This document shows, one piece after another, positions 32,850 through 44,180 of a stretch of 64,000 nt of DNA (position 1 is its first letter; each line of letters opens with the position of its first letter). This stretch comes from Sternotherus odoratus. Lineage: Eukaryota > Chordata > Testudines > Kinosternidae. Location of the stretch: the NCBI GenBank assembly GCA_032164245.1, contig JAVMKO010000001.1, positions 76,381,892 to 76,445,891 on the forward strand. Reading direction: 5' to 3'. The notes beneath the pieces are model-generated. The model was not told where the DNA came from and did not search any database. It saw nothing but the letters and a program-made list of their open reading frames with translations. The translations under genes were made by a program, and so were the position numbers.

Positions 32850-33506
32850 GGCGGGCCACTGTGACGACCGCACAGCCACGCAGCTGCTCTATGTTCCTCA
32901 GGTAGAAGAACGCGGGCGATACTAATCTTGGAGGCCGGGGGTGGTGGTTCAGCATTTATCGAATGGGGAAATGCAACGATTGGGTTCGTCCGACCCGAGT
33001 GGGGGGATGGGGAGGACGTCACACAGAAAGAGAACGAGAACCCTGTGTCCAATCAGCACGCACGCTAGCCCTGCCAGACGAAAGGTTCTGGAGCCCAATC
33101 AGGAAACGCGAAGCTGCTTGTGTCACAGACAGATAGATGTCTATTCGCCCAATCAGATGGCACTCAACCTGATAGTGCTGACGTCGAAAGGGGCGGGAGA
33201 AGAGCGCGCGCGCGCGCCTTTCCGTTACCGCTGGCGCGCGCGTGTAGCAAGCGTGAAGGGTCGCGCGCGCGGGGGAAGCGAAGTCGCGAGACCGAGAGCA
33301 GCGCGAAGCAGTTTCCCGCTTTGCCCTTCGGCCCGCACCGCGAACGCGAAGCGGAGGCGCCATCGTAGCCCCCAGCGGCCGCGGAGAGAGGCTCCGCCCG
33401 GACCCGTAAGGGGGGCGAGCGCAGCGTCGGGCCCGAAGCGCTGTAGGCCGCTGTCGGCGGAGCTCACACAGACTCCGCCGGCTCGGCCGGGCCCCGCGCG
33501 CTCAGG
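32850..33506 (+). promoter_or_regulatory. LUC7L2: LUC7L2 CpG-island promoter and 5'UTR
   Basis: Three CCAATCAG (NF-Y) boxes in the same orientation lie at 33049-33056, 33095-33102 and 33149-33156. GACGTC half-CRE elements occur near 33015 and 33180. There is no TATA box. Alternating CG tracts occur at 33204-33217, 33234-33245 and 33262-33271. Transcription probably starts in about 33200-33350, giving a 5'UTR of 150-300 nt. CpG density continues into intron 1 to about 33980. Confidence 0.65.
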
Positions 33507-33567
33507 ATGTCGGCGCAGGCTCAGATGCGCGCCATGCTGGACCAGCTCATGGGCACGTCCCGGGACG
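33507..33567 (+). CDS. LUC7L2: LUC7L2 coding exon 1
   Basis: LUC7L2 is a nuclear LUC7-family protein associated with U1 snRNP that tunes 5' splice-site choice. Exon 1 encodes MSAQAQMRAMLDQLMGTSRD plus one base, the family N-terminal helix, identical to what I know of vertebrate LUC7L2. The ATG is at 33507-33509 and the donor GTAAGT at 33568, phase 1. Paralogue LUC7L also begins similarly, but synteny next to FMC1 fixes the assignment. Exons 1-4 in this window encode residues 1-122 of roughly 390; the second zinc finger, coiled coil and RS-rich tail lie beyond the right edge. Confidence 0.96.
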
Positions 33568-34832
33568 GTAAGTGCCACCCGGCCGGGGGGCGGGGCTGCT
33601 GCCCGCTGCGGTCACAGCCAGGGGCAACGGTTGGGAAGAGCGAGCGAGCTAGGCTGGTAGCGATGATTGGCAGGACGAGCGCCCGCTCCCCCGCCGAGCG
33701 GGGCGGGACTAGGGGGTTAAAGGTCATCGGCGGCGCACGGGGCCGGTGGGAGGGGTTACACCCTGTGTGAGGGGCTGTGGCGAGCTCCGCCTCCGGAACC
33801 GGGCTGTGAGTCTGTAAGGAAACCCCCGCGGCCCCGCCCCGGCTCGAGCCCTTCCTCTGGCTGCTCGGCGCGGCCTGGCCTCCGAGCCGGCCGAGTCCGC
33901 GACCAGCCCGTGTTCGGGGAGGACGCTGCCCTCCGAGCCGGCCCGCCCGGCCGGCCGAGGACAACCCCCGCCAAGTCACAGAGAAACACGTGTAAAGCCT
34001 GCCCCGTAGTACTGAGCCTCAGCAGTTTGCCTTGTTCGGACAGGAGAAATCCGCCCTTCAAGTCGTGGGGTGCAGAGCCACGGCGGGAGGTGTAAGAGTC
34101 TGTGCCAGGGAAATCTGACCCAAACCATCATTTCAATCAACAGGCGGGAATGAGGATCACTTTTGAAAGTGAAAATCAAATTAATAATAAAATGGTCTTC
34201 GGTGGGGTTGAGGCATGGTCATTAGAGCTGTTCAGAAAGTAAGAAGTGAAAGGGAAGATTAAGGTATGCAGACTGATCCTACACAGGAGATAGACTAGGC
34301 CTTGGGAGGACCTTTCCAATGCTACCATTTGACATTCTTGTTGTTCAGTTTTACTTTTATTAAAACAACTTATTAATAACAAGCTGACATAATATTGTAT
34401 TGCCATTGATACATAGTTTAAATATTTTAAATTTTATATGCAATACTGCTGAGAATGTATCAGACAGCATGAGCTTGACCTTCAGGCCACATTGGCAAAT
34501 CCTATCTATTTTAACAGACCCTTTCTGACAATGGGGGAAAGATTGAGAAATGATTGCATAGGGGCTCAGCTTTTAAGCATTTCTCAGGAATTCTGTTTTT
34601 TAAAAAAGTGGAAAGTGGATTGGTGGTAGAGCATGCCATAATTTAAAAATGCAGCTGTGGTGGTAGCATAAAATTGGATTAATTAACACAGCTATGACTA
34701 GAGTGAAACTCTGCCCCTGAGGTGTGGAAAACTAAGTCATATTTAATAAAACTTCATCAAGACTTACAAATGAAGATGGTTTAAATATAAGCAACTAAAT
34801 AAGTTATCTGGTATTCAGAGGTACTGAAGTTA

Positions 34833-34970
34833 AGAATCAGAGAGGTAGCTGTGTTAGTCTGGAATTGCAGAAGTGACAGAGTCCTGTGTCACCTTAAAGA
34901 CTAACTAAAGTATTGAAACATAAGCTTTTGTGGGCTAATACCGGCTTCCTGGGATGCATGCAGTGGAAGT
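34833..34970 (+). mobile_element. SINE copy
   Basis: agaatcagagaggtagctgt, then ttagtctggaattgcag and gtcctgtg...ctaactaaagtattg, ending near gatgcatgcagtgg. Same family as 28257-28385 and 36806-36934. Confidence 0.8.
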
Positions 34971-35154
34971 ATCGCTTAAGGAAAGTGATGCAAAAGGAAA
35001 GTGACTTAAGTGATACTTAAGAAAAGTGACTTAAGGAAAGTTGCAGATTTAGGTGCCTAACTTAAGTATTTAAATATGAAAATAATGCCCTTTCTAACCA
35101 TATAGATTTATTTTGACTTCCATATTCAGACAGCAAATGAGGTGTACATTTGTA

Positions 35155-35345
35155 ATTGTGGGAATAATTAATCACTGGAACAATTTACCAAGGTCCCTAG
35201 TGGGGATTTTCTATCAGTGATAGAATGATCTGCTCTAGGAATTATTTCAACGAGGTTCTATGACCTGTGTTATACAGGAGTCAAACTTAATGATCACAAT
35301 GAACCCTTCTGGCTTCAGAATCTGTGAATCTGTGCCTCAGTAACT
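35155..35345 (+). mobile_element. CR1 LINE 3' tail, old, plus strand
   Basis: ggaacaatttaccaagg, then atgatcacaatgaaccc and ttctggcttcagaatctgtg form a CR1 3' end of an older subfamily than the copy at 24700. No coding part of useful length. Confidence 0.65.
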
Positions 35346-35807
35346 TGCAGATCAGATTTTTTTTAGTTTACAAGCAAATGAGTAATTTTGATATAACTTC
35401 CAGCCCAGCAAATTCAATTTTGGTTCTGAAAATTCAGTAACAAAAATCCTGCAATTGAAACTTAGGAACCAACAGAAGTACTAACTGCACCAGAATAGAT
35501 TCCAGCTTGCATTCCCATTGCTGAAATGCTGAATGCTTACAAGAGATAACAGTAAACACTAATAACTAGGGCTTGAAAAACATATCAGACTCTGATTGGC
35601 TCAAATCTAAATACAAAAGATAAATATGAGGTATTGAATAATTGCTGTGTTGCCTCTCCTCCTGAGCTTTCCCAACGATCATCAGCATAAAATGGATGTC
35701 GGTCATTGACAGTTTCATGAAAGTTCACAGGGTTATGAGTAACAGCAGTGAAAATGAAGTCTTTCTGCTGCTTAGCAAACTATGACCAGCCTCAGAAATA
35801 CTGGAAC

Positions 35808-36578
35808 TACCGTATTTTCCGGCGTATAAGATGCATTTTTAACCCCGGAAAATCTTCTTAAAATTCGGGATGCGTCTTATACGCCGGATATAAGAAATTC
35901 TGAGCCGGTCTGCAGTCGCCGCATATGGTGGGGGAGCTAAAAAATGGCCGCCGCCGCATCCACCAATAGCAGGCGGCGTTGTGGTTGTCAAGCGAGTTGC
36001 TACAACGGAGGAGAGGGGCAGGGACACCGGGCCGCGGGGTCATGTGCGCAGCCCCCAGCAGAGCCGGGAGGGGCGGGTCGGGCACGGAGCGCTACATGCG
36101 GGTAAGTCACGGTCCGGAGCGCGCCACGAGGGGGCGGGATCCCCCCTATTCGGGGCGCGGGGCCGAATGGTTTGTAGGTCCCGAGGGTGCGGGGGAGGCA
36201 GGTCGCGGGGACAACTGGGTCCGCTCTGGTGGGCCTAGAAGCGGCCCCACAGTGACCGGGCCCAGCCGGGGAGCGGCCGAATGTACCCGGGCAGCTCCGT
36301 GGCGCTTGCGACTGGGCTCGCCCTGGATCCCAGTCTCCCCCATGCCTCTGAAAACCCCTCCGAGCTAGACATACTGGAAGGCGGCAGAGAGCTGGAGAGG
36401 AGCTGGTGCCATGGTAAAGGGGGCAGGTGGAGAGAAAATCCTGCTCCTCACCCCTTCCGCGGTTCATCAGCCAGCGAGCCGCAGATTTGGTTCAGAATCT
36501 TTTTTTTCTAGATTTTCCTCCTTTAAAATTAGGTGCGTCTTATATGCCGGAGCGTCTTATATGGCGAAAAATACGGTA
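35808..36578. mobile_element. Mariner/pogo-type element with GC-rich cargo
   Basis: The element 35810-36576 (767 bp) is bounded by TA duplications (35808-35809, 36577-36578). Ends: ccgtattttccggcgtataa at left and the inverted cgtcttatatggcgaaaaatacgg-type end at right, with internal copies of gcgtcttata. Between AT-rich ends lies a CpG-rich core (about 35980-36380), unlike its surroundings. It contains an ATG frame of 20 codons (36042-36101) running straight into GTAAGT (36102-36107). No transposase. Confidence 0.8.
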
Positions 36579-36689
36579 TATGTAGATTTGTGCAAATGGT
36601 ATGTTGCATCATTTACATTGGGATCATAGGGAAGTGTATTTGCAACATTAAGGTCTAGAAATTTCCCTGTTTAAAAAATGGAAACTTAG

Positions 36690-36805
36690 AGCATAAGAAT
36701 AGCCATACTGGGTCAAACCAAAGGTTCATCTAGCCCAGTATCCTGTCTTTGGACAGTGCCAAATGCCAGATGCCCCAGAGGTAGTGAACAGAACAGTAAT
36801 CATCA
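36690..36805 (-). mobile_element. CR1 3' tail, minus strand, left part
   Basis: agcataagaatagccatactgg, then gtcaaaccaaaggttcatct and agcccagtatcctgtc is the reverse complement of the CR1 3' end. It is interrupted by the SINE at 36806 and resumes at about 36935-36995 (ttcccagtttc, actagggacaccatc). Confidence 0.83.
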
Positions 36806-36934
36806 AGAATCAGAGAGGTAGCCGTGTTAGTCTGGAATAGCAGAGGTAACAAAGTCCTGTGGCACCTTAAAGACTAACTATAAAGTTTTGAAGCATGAGC
36901 TTTCGTGGGCTAATACCCACTTCGTCGGATGCAA
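36806..36934 (+). mobile_element. SINE inserted inside a CR1 tail
   Basis: agaatcagagaggtagccgt to cttcgtcggatg: the cleanest uninterrupted copy of this SINE family in the window. It splits a minus-strand CR1 tail, with CAA on both sides as possible minimal duplication. Confidence 0.85.
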
Positions 36935-36995
36935 GGTGATTCATCCACTGTTGTCCATTCCCAGTTTCAAGCAAACTGACACTAGGGACACCATC
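36935..36995 (-). mobile_element. CR1 3' tail, minus strand, right part
   Basis: Continuation of the CR1 fragment at 36690-36805 after the SINE: gtgattcatccactgttgtc and cactagggacaccatc match the reverse complement of the CR1 3'UTR seen at 26217-26245. Confidence 0.65.
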
Positions 36996-39234
36996 GGTTA
37001 GATTAACTAGTCCTAATTTAGAGAGAAGACTGAGGTTACATGGCTGTAATACATATAACCTACTGGGGGCAAAATGGGGGTATATCAAGCATATCTCTTG
37101 GCATATAGTAAGTTATGGAAATACATATTTGTATCGGGTTAAGTAAAACAGTCTCTTCCAGAATTTAGTGGTATGAGTGTTATGGTAACTTTGAAAGTTT
37201 TCATATGTTCTTTTTTTAGCGCTGGACATGTGTATCTCACACTTCTGTTACATATCCGTTAATTTACTTGCATGCCTTTTTTCCTTTGCATATGGTGTTT
37301 TTAATCTCAAAAAAGTAATTGGGATGAGAGGATCAGCATCCAATTCTAACAAGTACTTCAAAAGGAAGAGTGGGGGAGGTCCTCAGGTTGATAACACTTA
37401 GCCCTGAACTTATTAAATTACCTTTTTTTGTACAGTTAATAGACATATTTTCTTTTAAATTCTTTTAACAAGAATGTGTCAAACTCCTCCTACTGTTAGG
37501 TAGTAGCTTTGTCCTGGCAGTAAGCACTTTTTGCTATTTTTTTAAACACAAATATATTTGAAAATAAAGACCTTTAACTAAAATCGGCAGTGACCATATA
37601 TGCTCAGTTTCAAGATATTAAGACCAATTTTCATTTTGCTTTACTGCTGCTTACTAACAGAACTAGTATTTACTTAGTTGGCAGTAGCATTTTATTTAAA
37701 TGTTAAACAGTTCAATATTAAGACAAGGTAGAAACTTGTCTTCCAATCTCTTATTGATCTGTCATTCACATCCCACACATGTTCATTGAAATGTACTTCC
37801 TGTAAGTTCCAAATGAAGTAAAATTGTAGTTTTTAATTATTTTCAACATTTCACATATATGCTTGTGACCATTCAAACACTCAGCATAGGGTATTCAGCA
37901 AATGGAGCCCAACTTTTTTCTAAGGTGAAGTGACACAGCAAATTATAGTCATATAGTTCAGGATATGGCATTTATCTTGTATTCAAATAACCTGGCCGAT
38001 ATTGTTGTAAAGTCAAAGTTAAGTAGTTTGTTCATGTGGCTTATAAGAAAATCAAGTATTAAAAAAAATTAAGTGATGTAGAAAAAATTATTAAAATGAG
38101 TTGAATACAGTAATCTTTACAGCTGTATGGTTACTTGTGTAGTTTTAGATCACGAGTATTTATAAGAACTGAAATCTAAGTGGAAGTAGAGTACAGACTA
38201 AAATGTGGAATTGTCTGTTAATGGAAAAGAAAACCTCTAAATATAATGTGTTAGGTTTTAACCACTTCAGCATGAGACTCTCAGGACTTCTTAAGCTCTT
38301 AAATACACTTTATGTACATAATTGGTGCTGTTGAGAAAAGATCAGCCTGTTTAGTTTAACCACTGCCTTTGGAGCCTCCAGTTCAATTCCTGAGCTGTGG
38401 TCCGCAAAGGACCTCTCCAGTCATTGCTCCAGCTCTTTCCCCTGACTCCTGGAAACACACAGAATATCATTTCGTAGTAAAGACTTTGGATTCCACTCTG
38501 GGTCCAAGTCTCTTAAATTTTGCCTTTTGTGCCAGCTGTTTCAACACTTAAATCAGTGCTTACTCATGGTCTTTGTCTATTTGTCTCTCTGCACTTCAAC
38601 ACCTCTGAAGTAGCTTTGCACGTGTCTCATATTTTAGTCACCTGTTGTTTAGAGTCAGTGCCAGTGGTTTTCTTGGAATTTGGAGCCTGTCTTTAGCACC
38701 CTGGTGCTGGGATTTGTGATGCATCTGCAGTGCTCTACTCTGTCATTTGAGCCTAATATCTATTGGTGGTGTACTTGTTTTTTTTCCCTGAAGGACATGG
38801 GGAGTCTGGAAGACCACTCACAAGCTTCAAACCACATCCTTGCAACAGGACTGTTAATGACAAACGAGCATATTTGTTGCATTGTCTGCACATAGTCAAC
38901 CACGATATTAAGAAGTGTCAGATCTAGTAGCAGATGTCACTTTGGGCTCCAGGCAACTCCAGAAATTCATGTACATCTGACATGAGTCTGGGCCAGAGTG
39001 CTTCAAAGGGTAAATCTTCAAGGCAGAATCTCAGTTGGCCGAGACATCTGAGTCGTTTGACTTTGTGTCTGTCAGTCTTTTTGTCTCAAATGTAGCACTT
39101 CTGTGGTCAATTCATTGAAGTGTCCCACACCCTCACCTTGGAATATGTGCCCTAACAAACCTTGTCTCTGTCATGCACTGGAAGCCTCAGGTATGTAAGT
39201 TAGTGTTAGTGAGCTCCAGTCAACTCATGAAGTA

Positions 39235-40170
39235 CTAAAAGAAATCAGTAGGTCTGTGTGCCCACTCGGAAGACTATCTTAAAAAAAAAAAATCTGAGGC
39301 CTACAATCAACTTGGCCTCACACGCAACACCAAGAAAATGAAAGTACTTCTCCAACAGACTCTGCATCACCAGGATCCTGCTCCCATAATCCAGATCAAT
39401 GTAGAGACCGTGGAGAATGTCAAGCACTCCCTTTACCTTGGTAGTTATCTGTCACAGAAAGCTGACATTAGCAAGGAAATTCAACACCACCTTCCATGCA
39501 CCAGTGCAGCTTTTGGATGCTTGAGAAAATGTGTCTTCAAAGATTGTGACATCAAGAATCAAACTAAGCTTCTTATGTACCATGCTGTTTTTATGTCAGC
39601 TCTCTTGTATGGTGCTGAAACCTGAGCCATGTACAGTGGATGCCTCAAGGATCTTGAATGATACCATCAATGGTGCCTCTGCAAGATCTTCCGAATCAAG
39701 TTGGATGACTGACACATCTATGTCTGTGTTCTGTCCCATGCCAAAACCTCCAGCATTGAAGCTTTCATCATCCACAACCAACTCCATTGGTCTGGTCATA
39801 TTCTTCAAATGCCAGAAAATCAACTCCCAAAGCAGGTCATATTCTCACAACTGAGCTGTGGCCAACAGGTGAGGGCCGGGCAAAGAAAGCACTTCAAAGA
39901 TACCCTCAAAGCCAGCATCAAGAAGTGCAGTATTGACATTAACTCCTGGGAAAACAGCCCTCAACTGACCAAAATGGAAAAGGACCTTGTGGTAATGACC
40001 CCAGTATTTTAAGATCCAACTGAAACAACAGGAAAGGAGGAAGGGCTGCAGCACATTCTAACTCAACAATCCGGATCTACCCTTTCCATTGGGAAATGTC
40101 TGCTCCAATTGTGGAAAGATCTGTGGATCCTGGATTGGTCTCATTAGCCACTTGCAGATCCACCAGTGAT
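39235..40170 (+). mobile_element. Decayed non-LTR retrotransposon: C-terminal RT region and zinc finger
   Basis: Reading one frame from 39293, the peptide includes SEAYNQLGLTRNTKKMKV, LGSYLSQKADISKEI, ASAAFG-like TSAAFGCLRKCV, VFMSALLYGAET, HNQLHWSGHILQMPENQLPK and KHFKDTLKASIKK. This is the region downstream of the RT core in RTE/Jockey-type LINE proteins. Three in-frame TGA codons interrupt it (39623, 39659, 39710). After one frame change, a C-x2-C zinc-finger-like end VCSNCGKICGSWIGLISHLQ plus IHQ and stop is readable at about 40065-40169. Old and non-functional; the clade is uncertain. Confidence 0.75.
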
Positions 40171-43100
40171 AACTGGTGATCATTTTATGGAAGACTGTCA
40201 TCATCAAACTCTGTGATTGCTGATGACATATGTTTAGCAAACCAGCCAGATCACTGCAGATCTTAAGAGACTACCAAGAGGTCTCTAGTAACAGCTTAAA
40301 ACCATTTCTTTTTCCCTATATTGGGAACAGAGTTCTCGGTGTAGATGGGTATGTTTTATATTGTGGCTAGTTCTTTCAATGCACAAAAGTTCCAGCTTTG
40401 ACACTATAGCTTCAGGTATCTCTTGAACTGGGGGCTACAAGAATGTTGGTGCTTTCCAAAGAAGTTTCATGGTCAACGTGAACACATTCACTCTGAAAGT
40501 TGTTCAATGGAGCGACAAGTTCAGATTTTCAGAAAAACTATTCATATTGCTTCTCCTCTGTTCCTACCCCACTGAGAATATGTTCATGCACCTTATCAGG
40601 AAGAAAGGCTGCAAGAAATCTAGTACTTCCTGACCGAGCCAGTGAACCCATGTTCTTAGTTACTACTGTGAACAAGGGGGTAAAATAAGTACCTAGATAC
40701 ACAGTTGTGGCCGTTGCTTTGTAGTACCCATGTGACAACTTCAGTGGACCCTGAAATCCCCAGAGAAAACAAGTGTCATAGGATCTCTTTCACATTGTAG
40801 TCAGGTAACTGCCAATTCCATGTAAATCTTCCTGGGGAAGCCCTTCTTCATATATTTGATTAGAATGTTCTTGTAAATTTTCCTTGAGAGGGACTAAAGT
40901 CCTTGCAAACTCCCACAACTTTGGAAATGTTTTGTTTAGTACGGATTCAATAACTTTTATGAAGACTATGTCAAAGTGGCTGGATCTGTTTTGTGTTGCT
41001 GTGATGTGGCTGGTGTGAGCTAGATAGTCATGTCAAGCCTCAATGAATCCAAGGCAAGTTTGTCTCCCCTGCCTCTCTCTCAGATATTTGGCTCACAGAC
41101 ATCATCATCATTCTTTCTCCACATGTTTGCAAAACATTACTCCTTAGATTCATCTATCAAGAGGGAATTATGTTTTGGTTTCTTTGCACTATATAATTTG
41201 TTTACAGAGTAGGGAATTAAACTCTTCTGTCCCGAAAAGTTTTTTGTTTCATTTTAGGATATCCAGTATCTGAGTTGGCTGATCTTGAGGTTTTTATACT
41301 TTTTTTTTTTTTTTATGCTGTCTGCATTTTGTTTGGGGGTAGAAGGTATTTAGCCCCTCTCGTGTTTAATTTTAATTTTGTTTTTATAAACCTGCCTGGT
41401 CACATTGTTGGTTTTGGACTTAGTGTTGTGTTGCAGCCTTGCTCTCTTTTGGGATGTCCTATGTACTTTTTATTCTCCAGGAATGAGAATCTTGTTGGAT
41501 GTTATCTTTAGAGAAGAGAGAATTCCTAACATGCAATTCTTTTCTGAAGCTGTAATTCCAACAGGATTCTTCTCACCTGCTCACTGCTCCCTCAGAGTTT
41601 GGAGAGTTTTTTATTGATGTGATCCTTGCTTTTTGAAGCTTAATTTTATTTCACTTATTGATGTAGATTTTTAACATCAGATGGCTTGTTTCATTTGGAA
41701 GGTTTATCTCCTTCATAATCGGGAACTGATAGGCACATTCCCAGGGCAGTAGTCATGCTCAGTGACTGGAATACATCTGCCATTGGGGGAGTGAGCTGTT
41801 GACTTGTGCTCAGCCCTGTGGCTGCTGCCCTTTAAATAAACAAACCTAAAGAAATATTCAAGAAATTATCTCGACAGTCTGAAGCTGCAGAGTTGAGACC
41901 TAGGATTGAAGATCCTGTTGGAACATCTCTATAAAAATAAATTGGTAGCTTCTTGCCTCTTGGGACTAATGCTCCTTTTTGATACATTGCATGTTCAGAA
42001 GTAAGTTTTAAGTGAACTGTTTGTGACTCTGGCTTATTGATAGCAATTTTATATTGACAGGGAGCAATGTAAAGTATGAGGGATACTGCACTTAGAATAT
42101 ATTATTCCTATTAGTTTGTTATGGTGAAGATAGAGTGATAGGTATTAAACAGATGTAAACTCTTGATGTGTAAATTATAAGGAAAAAGCCTAATCTGTCT
42201 TTGTAAATATAGCTTAATACAGAAAAAACTAAGCTTGATCCTGCCCTTCAAATGGAAAGACACATTGCCATTGTATTTGATTGCATTGCACTCGTGCCTT
42301 GGTATTAGAGTTTAAGGGTTAGCACAAAATATATTATTCTAAAATGGAATGAATAAATTGCTGTTCATAGTATGTTACAATACTGTGAACAAGGGATGAT
42401 GGATTGAAATGAAATTAATCTGTAGTTAGGTATTGCTAAAGATGGTTGAAATATACAAATTCAGTTCCAAAAATCAGCAGTCAAAATGTACTATTAATTC
42501 CTTCAATCATGAACTGAAGGAAAATAGTGGGTGTTCATAGCAAAGTTTGATTTTTGGAGGGTGTTTAAAATGACTTGTACTTACGAGGATCGATCTTGAG
42601 AGCTTACAGGTACTAAGTGTGCTCTTAGCCCTTAAATTTTCTTTAAAGCTCAGCAGTATAATTTGGTTTTAGCTGTTGACTTTTTTGTTACTTTTTAGTC
42701 AAAAATTGTTTAATGTAGCAAAACAGTTTCCTAAAATGACTGTTGCATTATTACTGCCATTGTTTGGGATCTGGTCTCCTCCTGATGTGTATGTTAATAC
42801 TAACGGGTGTTGTGTGCATGCATCTCAGGAAATGAGATGGATAAGCATAGAAGCATCCTTGACAATTGGCTTTTTCCTGAATAGCTTCATTCCCATTTAA
42901 AGTTCTTCTCCCGCTCACCCCTAGTGTAATATATCACAGAAATATGGTTTGGGTCAGATATCTTGAATTAAACTGAAGCTGCTGTTTCTGTAGGTGAATT
43001 AAATCAGTCTTTTTGAGTTTCCATATAAATGCACTGTCAATCAACATAAACAAATAAAATCCCATTGGGAGCACTAAAATGCGTCCTAATATAATAGATG

Positions 43101-44090
43101 CTGATTCCTGTAACACATTAATAAATTGCCGTTTTACATATTTATTAAGTGCAAGTCCTGAAAATCAACCATGTAATACTCTGCAGGAGTAAGATTGAGA
43201 ATAGGGTTGGTCATTTGACTAGTCCAAAAATAATTGACAGTATCTTACCTGTCAATTGACAAATATCAAAAAGTCAAATATTTTAAGACTAATTTATTAG
43301 AATAGTAACAAAAACAAATAAGGCTTTATGGTTTCCAGTAGGCTTAGCCTCAATACATATGTCTAACTACAAAAAACAAGTTACTTAACTAAGCTATTTT
43401 ATCTCAGAAAAATATGAATCAAGGTCCAAAAAAAAAGCAGCTTGGTGTCAATGCAAAAGTTAGGCTTCTGCTTACAAAGAGGTAGGTTTAATTGTATTTA
43501 ATCAGATATAATAATTTAAAACACTTTACAATTAGTACTACTTGCATTTAGATTTTTTCGCCTTGTGAAAACACAAGATTATAATCATAAATATTTCATA
43601 GGTTTGTTTAGTGACTGCTTTCATATGGTAAAATATTAAAGTGAATGCTGTGGCTGCTTAATTAAATCCAATCAGACCAAGAGGAATATTCATTTTGATT
43701 AGTAGAACTCTTGTGAACTGTGGCTTATTCACACCCAAGTCACTTGGCTATTGAAAGCTCTGGGAAGGAACGTCTGGTATTGTATTACAATAATAATTCT
43801 CAAAAGGTTTCTCGCTTGTCAGAAAACTGAGCCCCAGGCATTTGGTGGGGTGTGTTGGGTTTTTTTTTTGTTTTTTTTTTGGTCCTCCCCTCTCACACAC
43901 CTTACCCAGCAAAGGCACATTTAAAATTGAGTCCTCACCTTTTCATAGCAGAATGTCATCAGTGGGTTAGGAGTAAACTACTGTGGCTGCATCTTTTTCT
44001 ATGCCCTGCAAGACATCTGTGCAGCTTTGGGAAAGCACCAACTCGCAAAACGTTTGAGACATAGTATTTTTATTCAAGGGGATCTGGCTG

Positions 44091-44180
44091 TGGAATGAGC
44101 TCTCAGATGAACAAACTCAGAACTTAACCACCTTTAGGGCATGTTGCAAGAGCCTACTCTTTGAGAAAGCTTTTGAATGA
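44091..44180 (+). mobile_element. L2-like LINE ORF tail
   Basis: A 29-codon reading WNELSDEQTQNLTTFRACCK then SLLFEKAFE and TGA matches the C-terminal pattern W-N-x-L-P...FkxxLKtxLFxxAF of L2/CR1-superfamily ORF2 proteins. It has no other element landmarks. Confidence 0.5.

Noticed and set aside
33225..34061. Frames over the LUC7L2 CpG island, both strands
   Set aside because: Only the 20-codon exon 1 is supported; the rest are GC-rich shadows.
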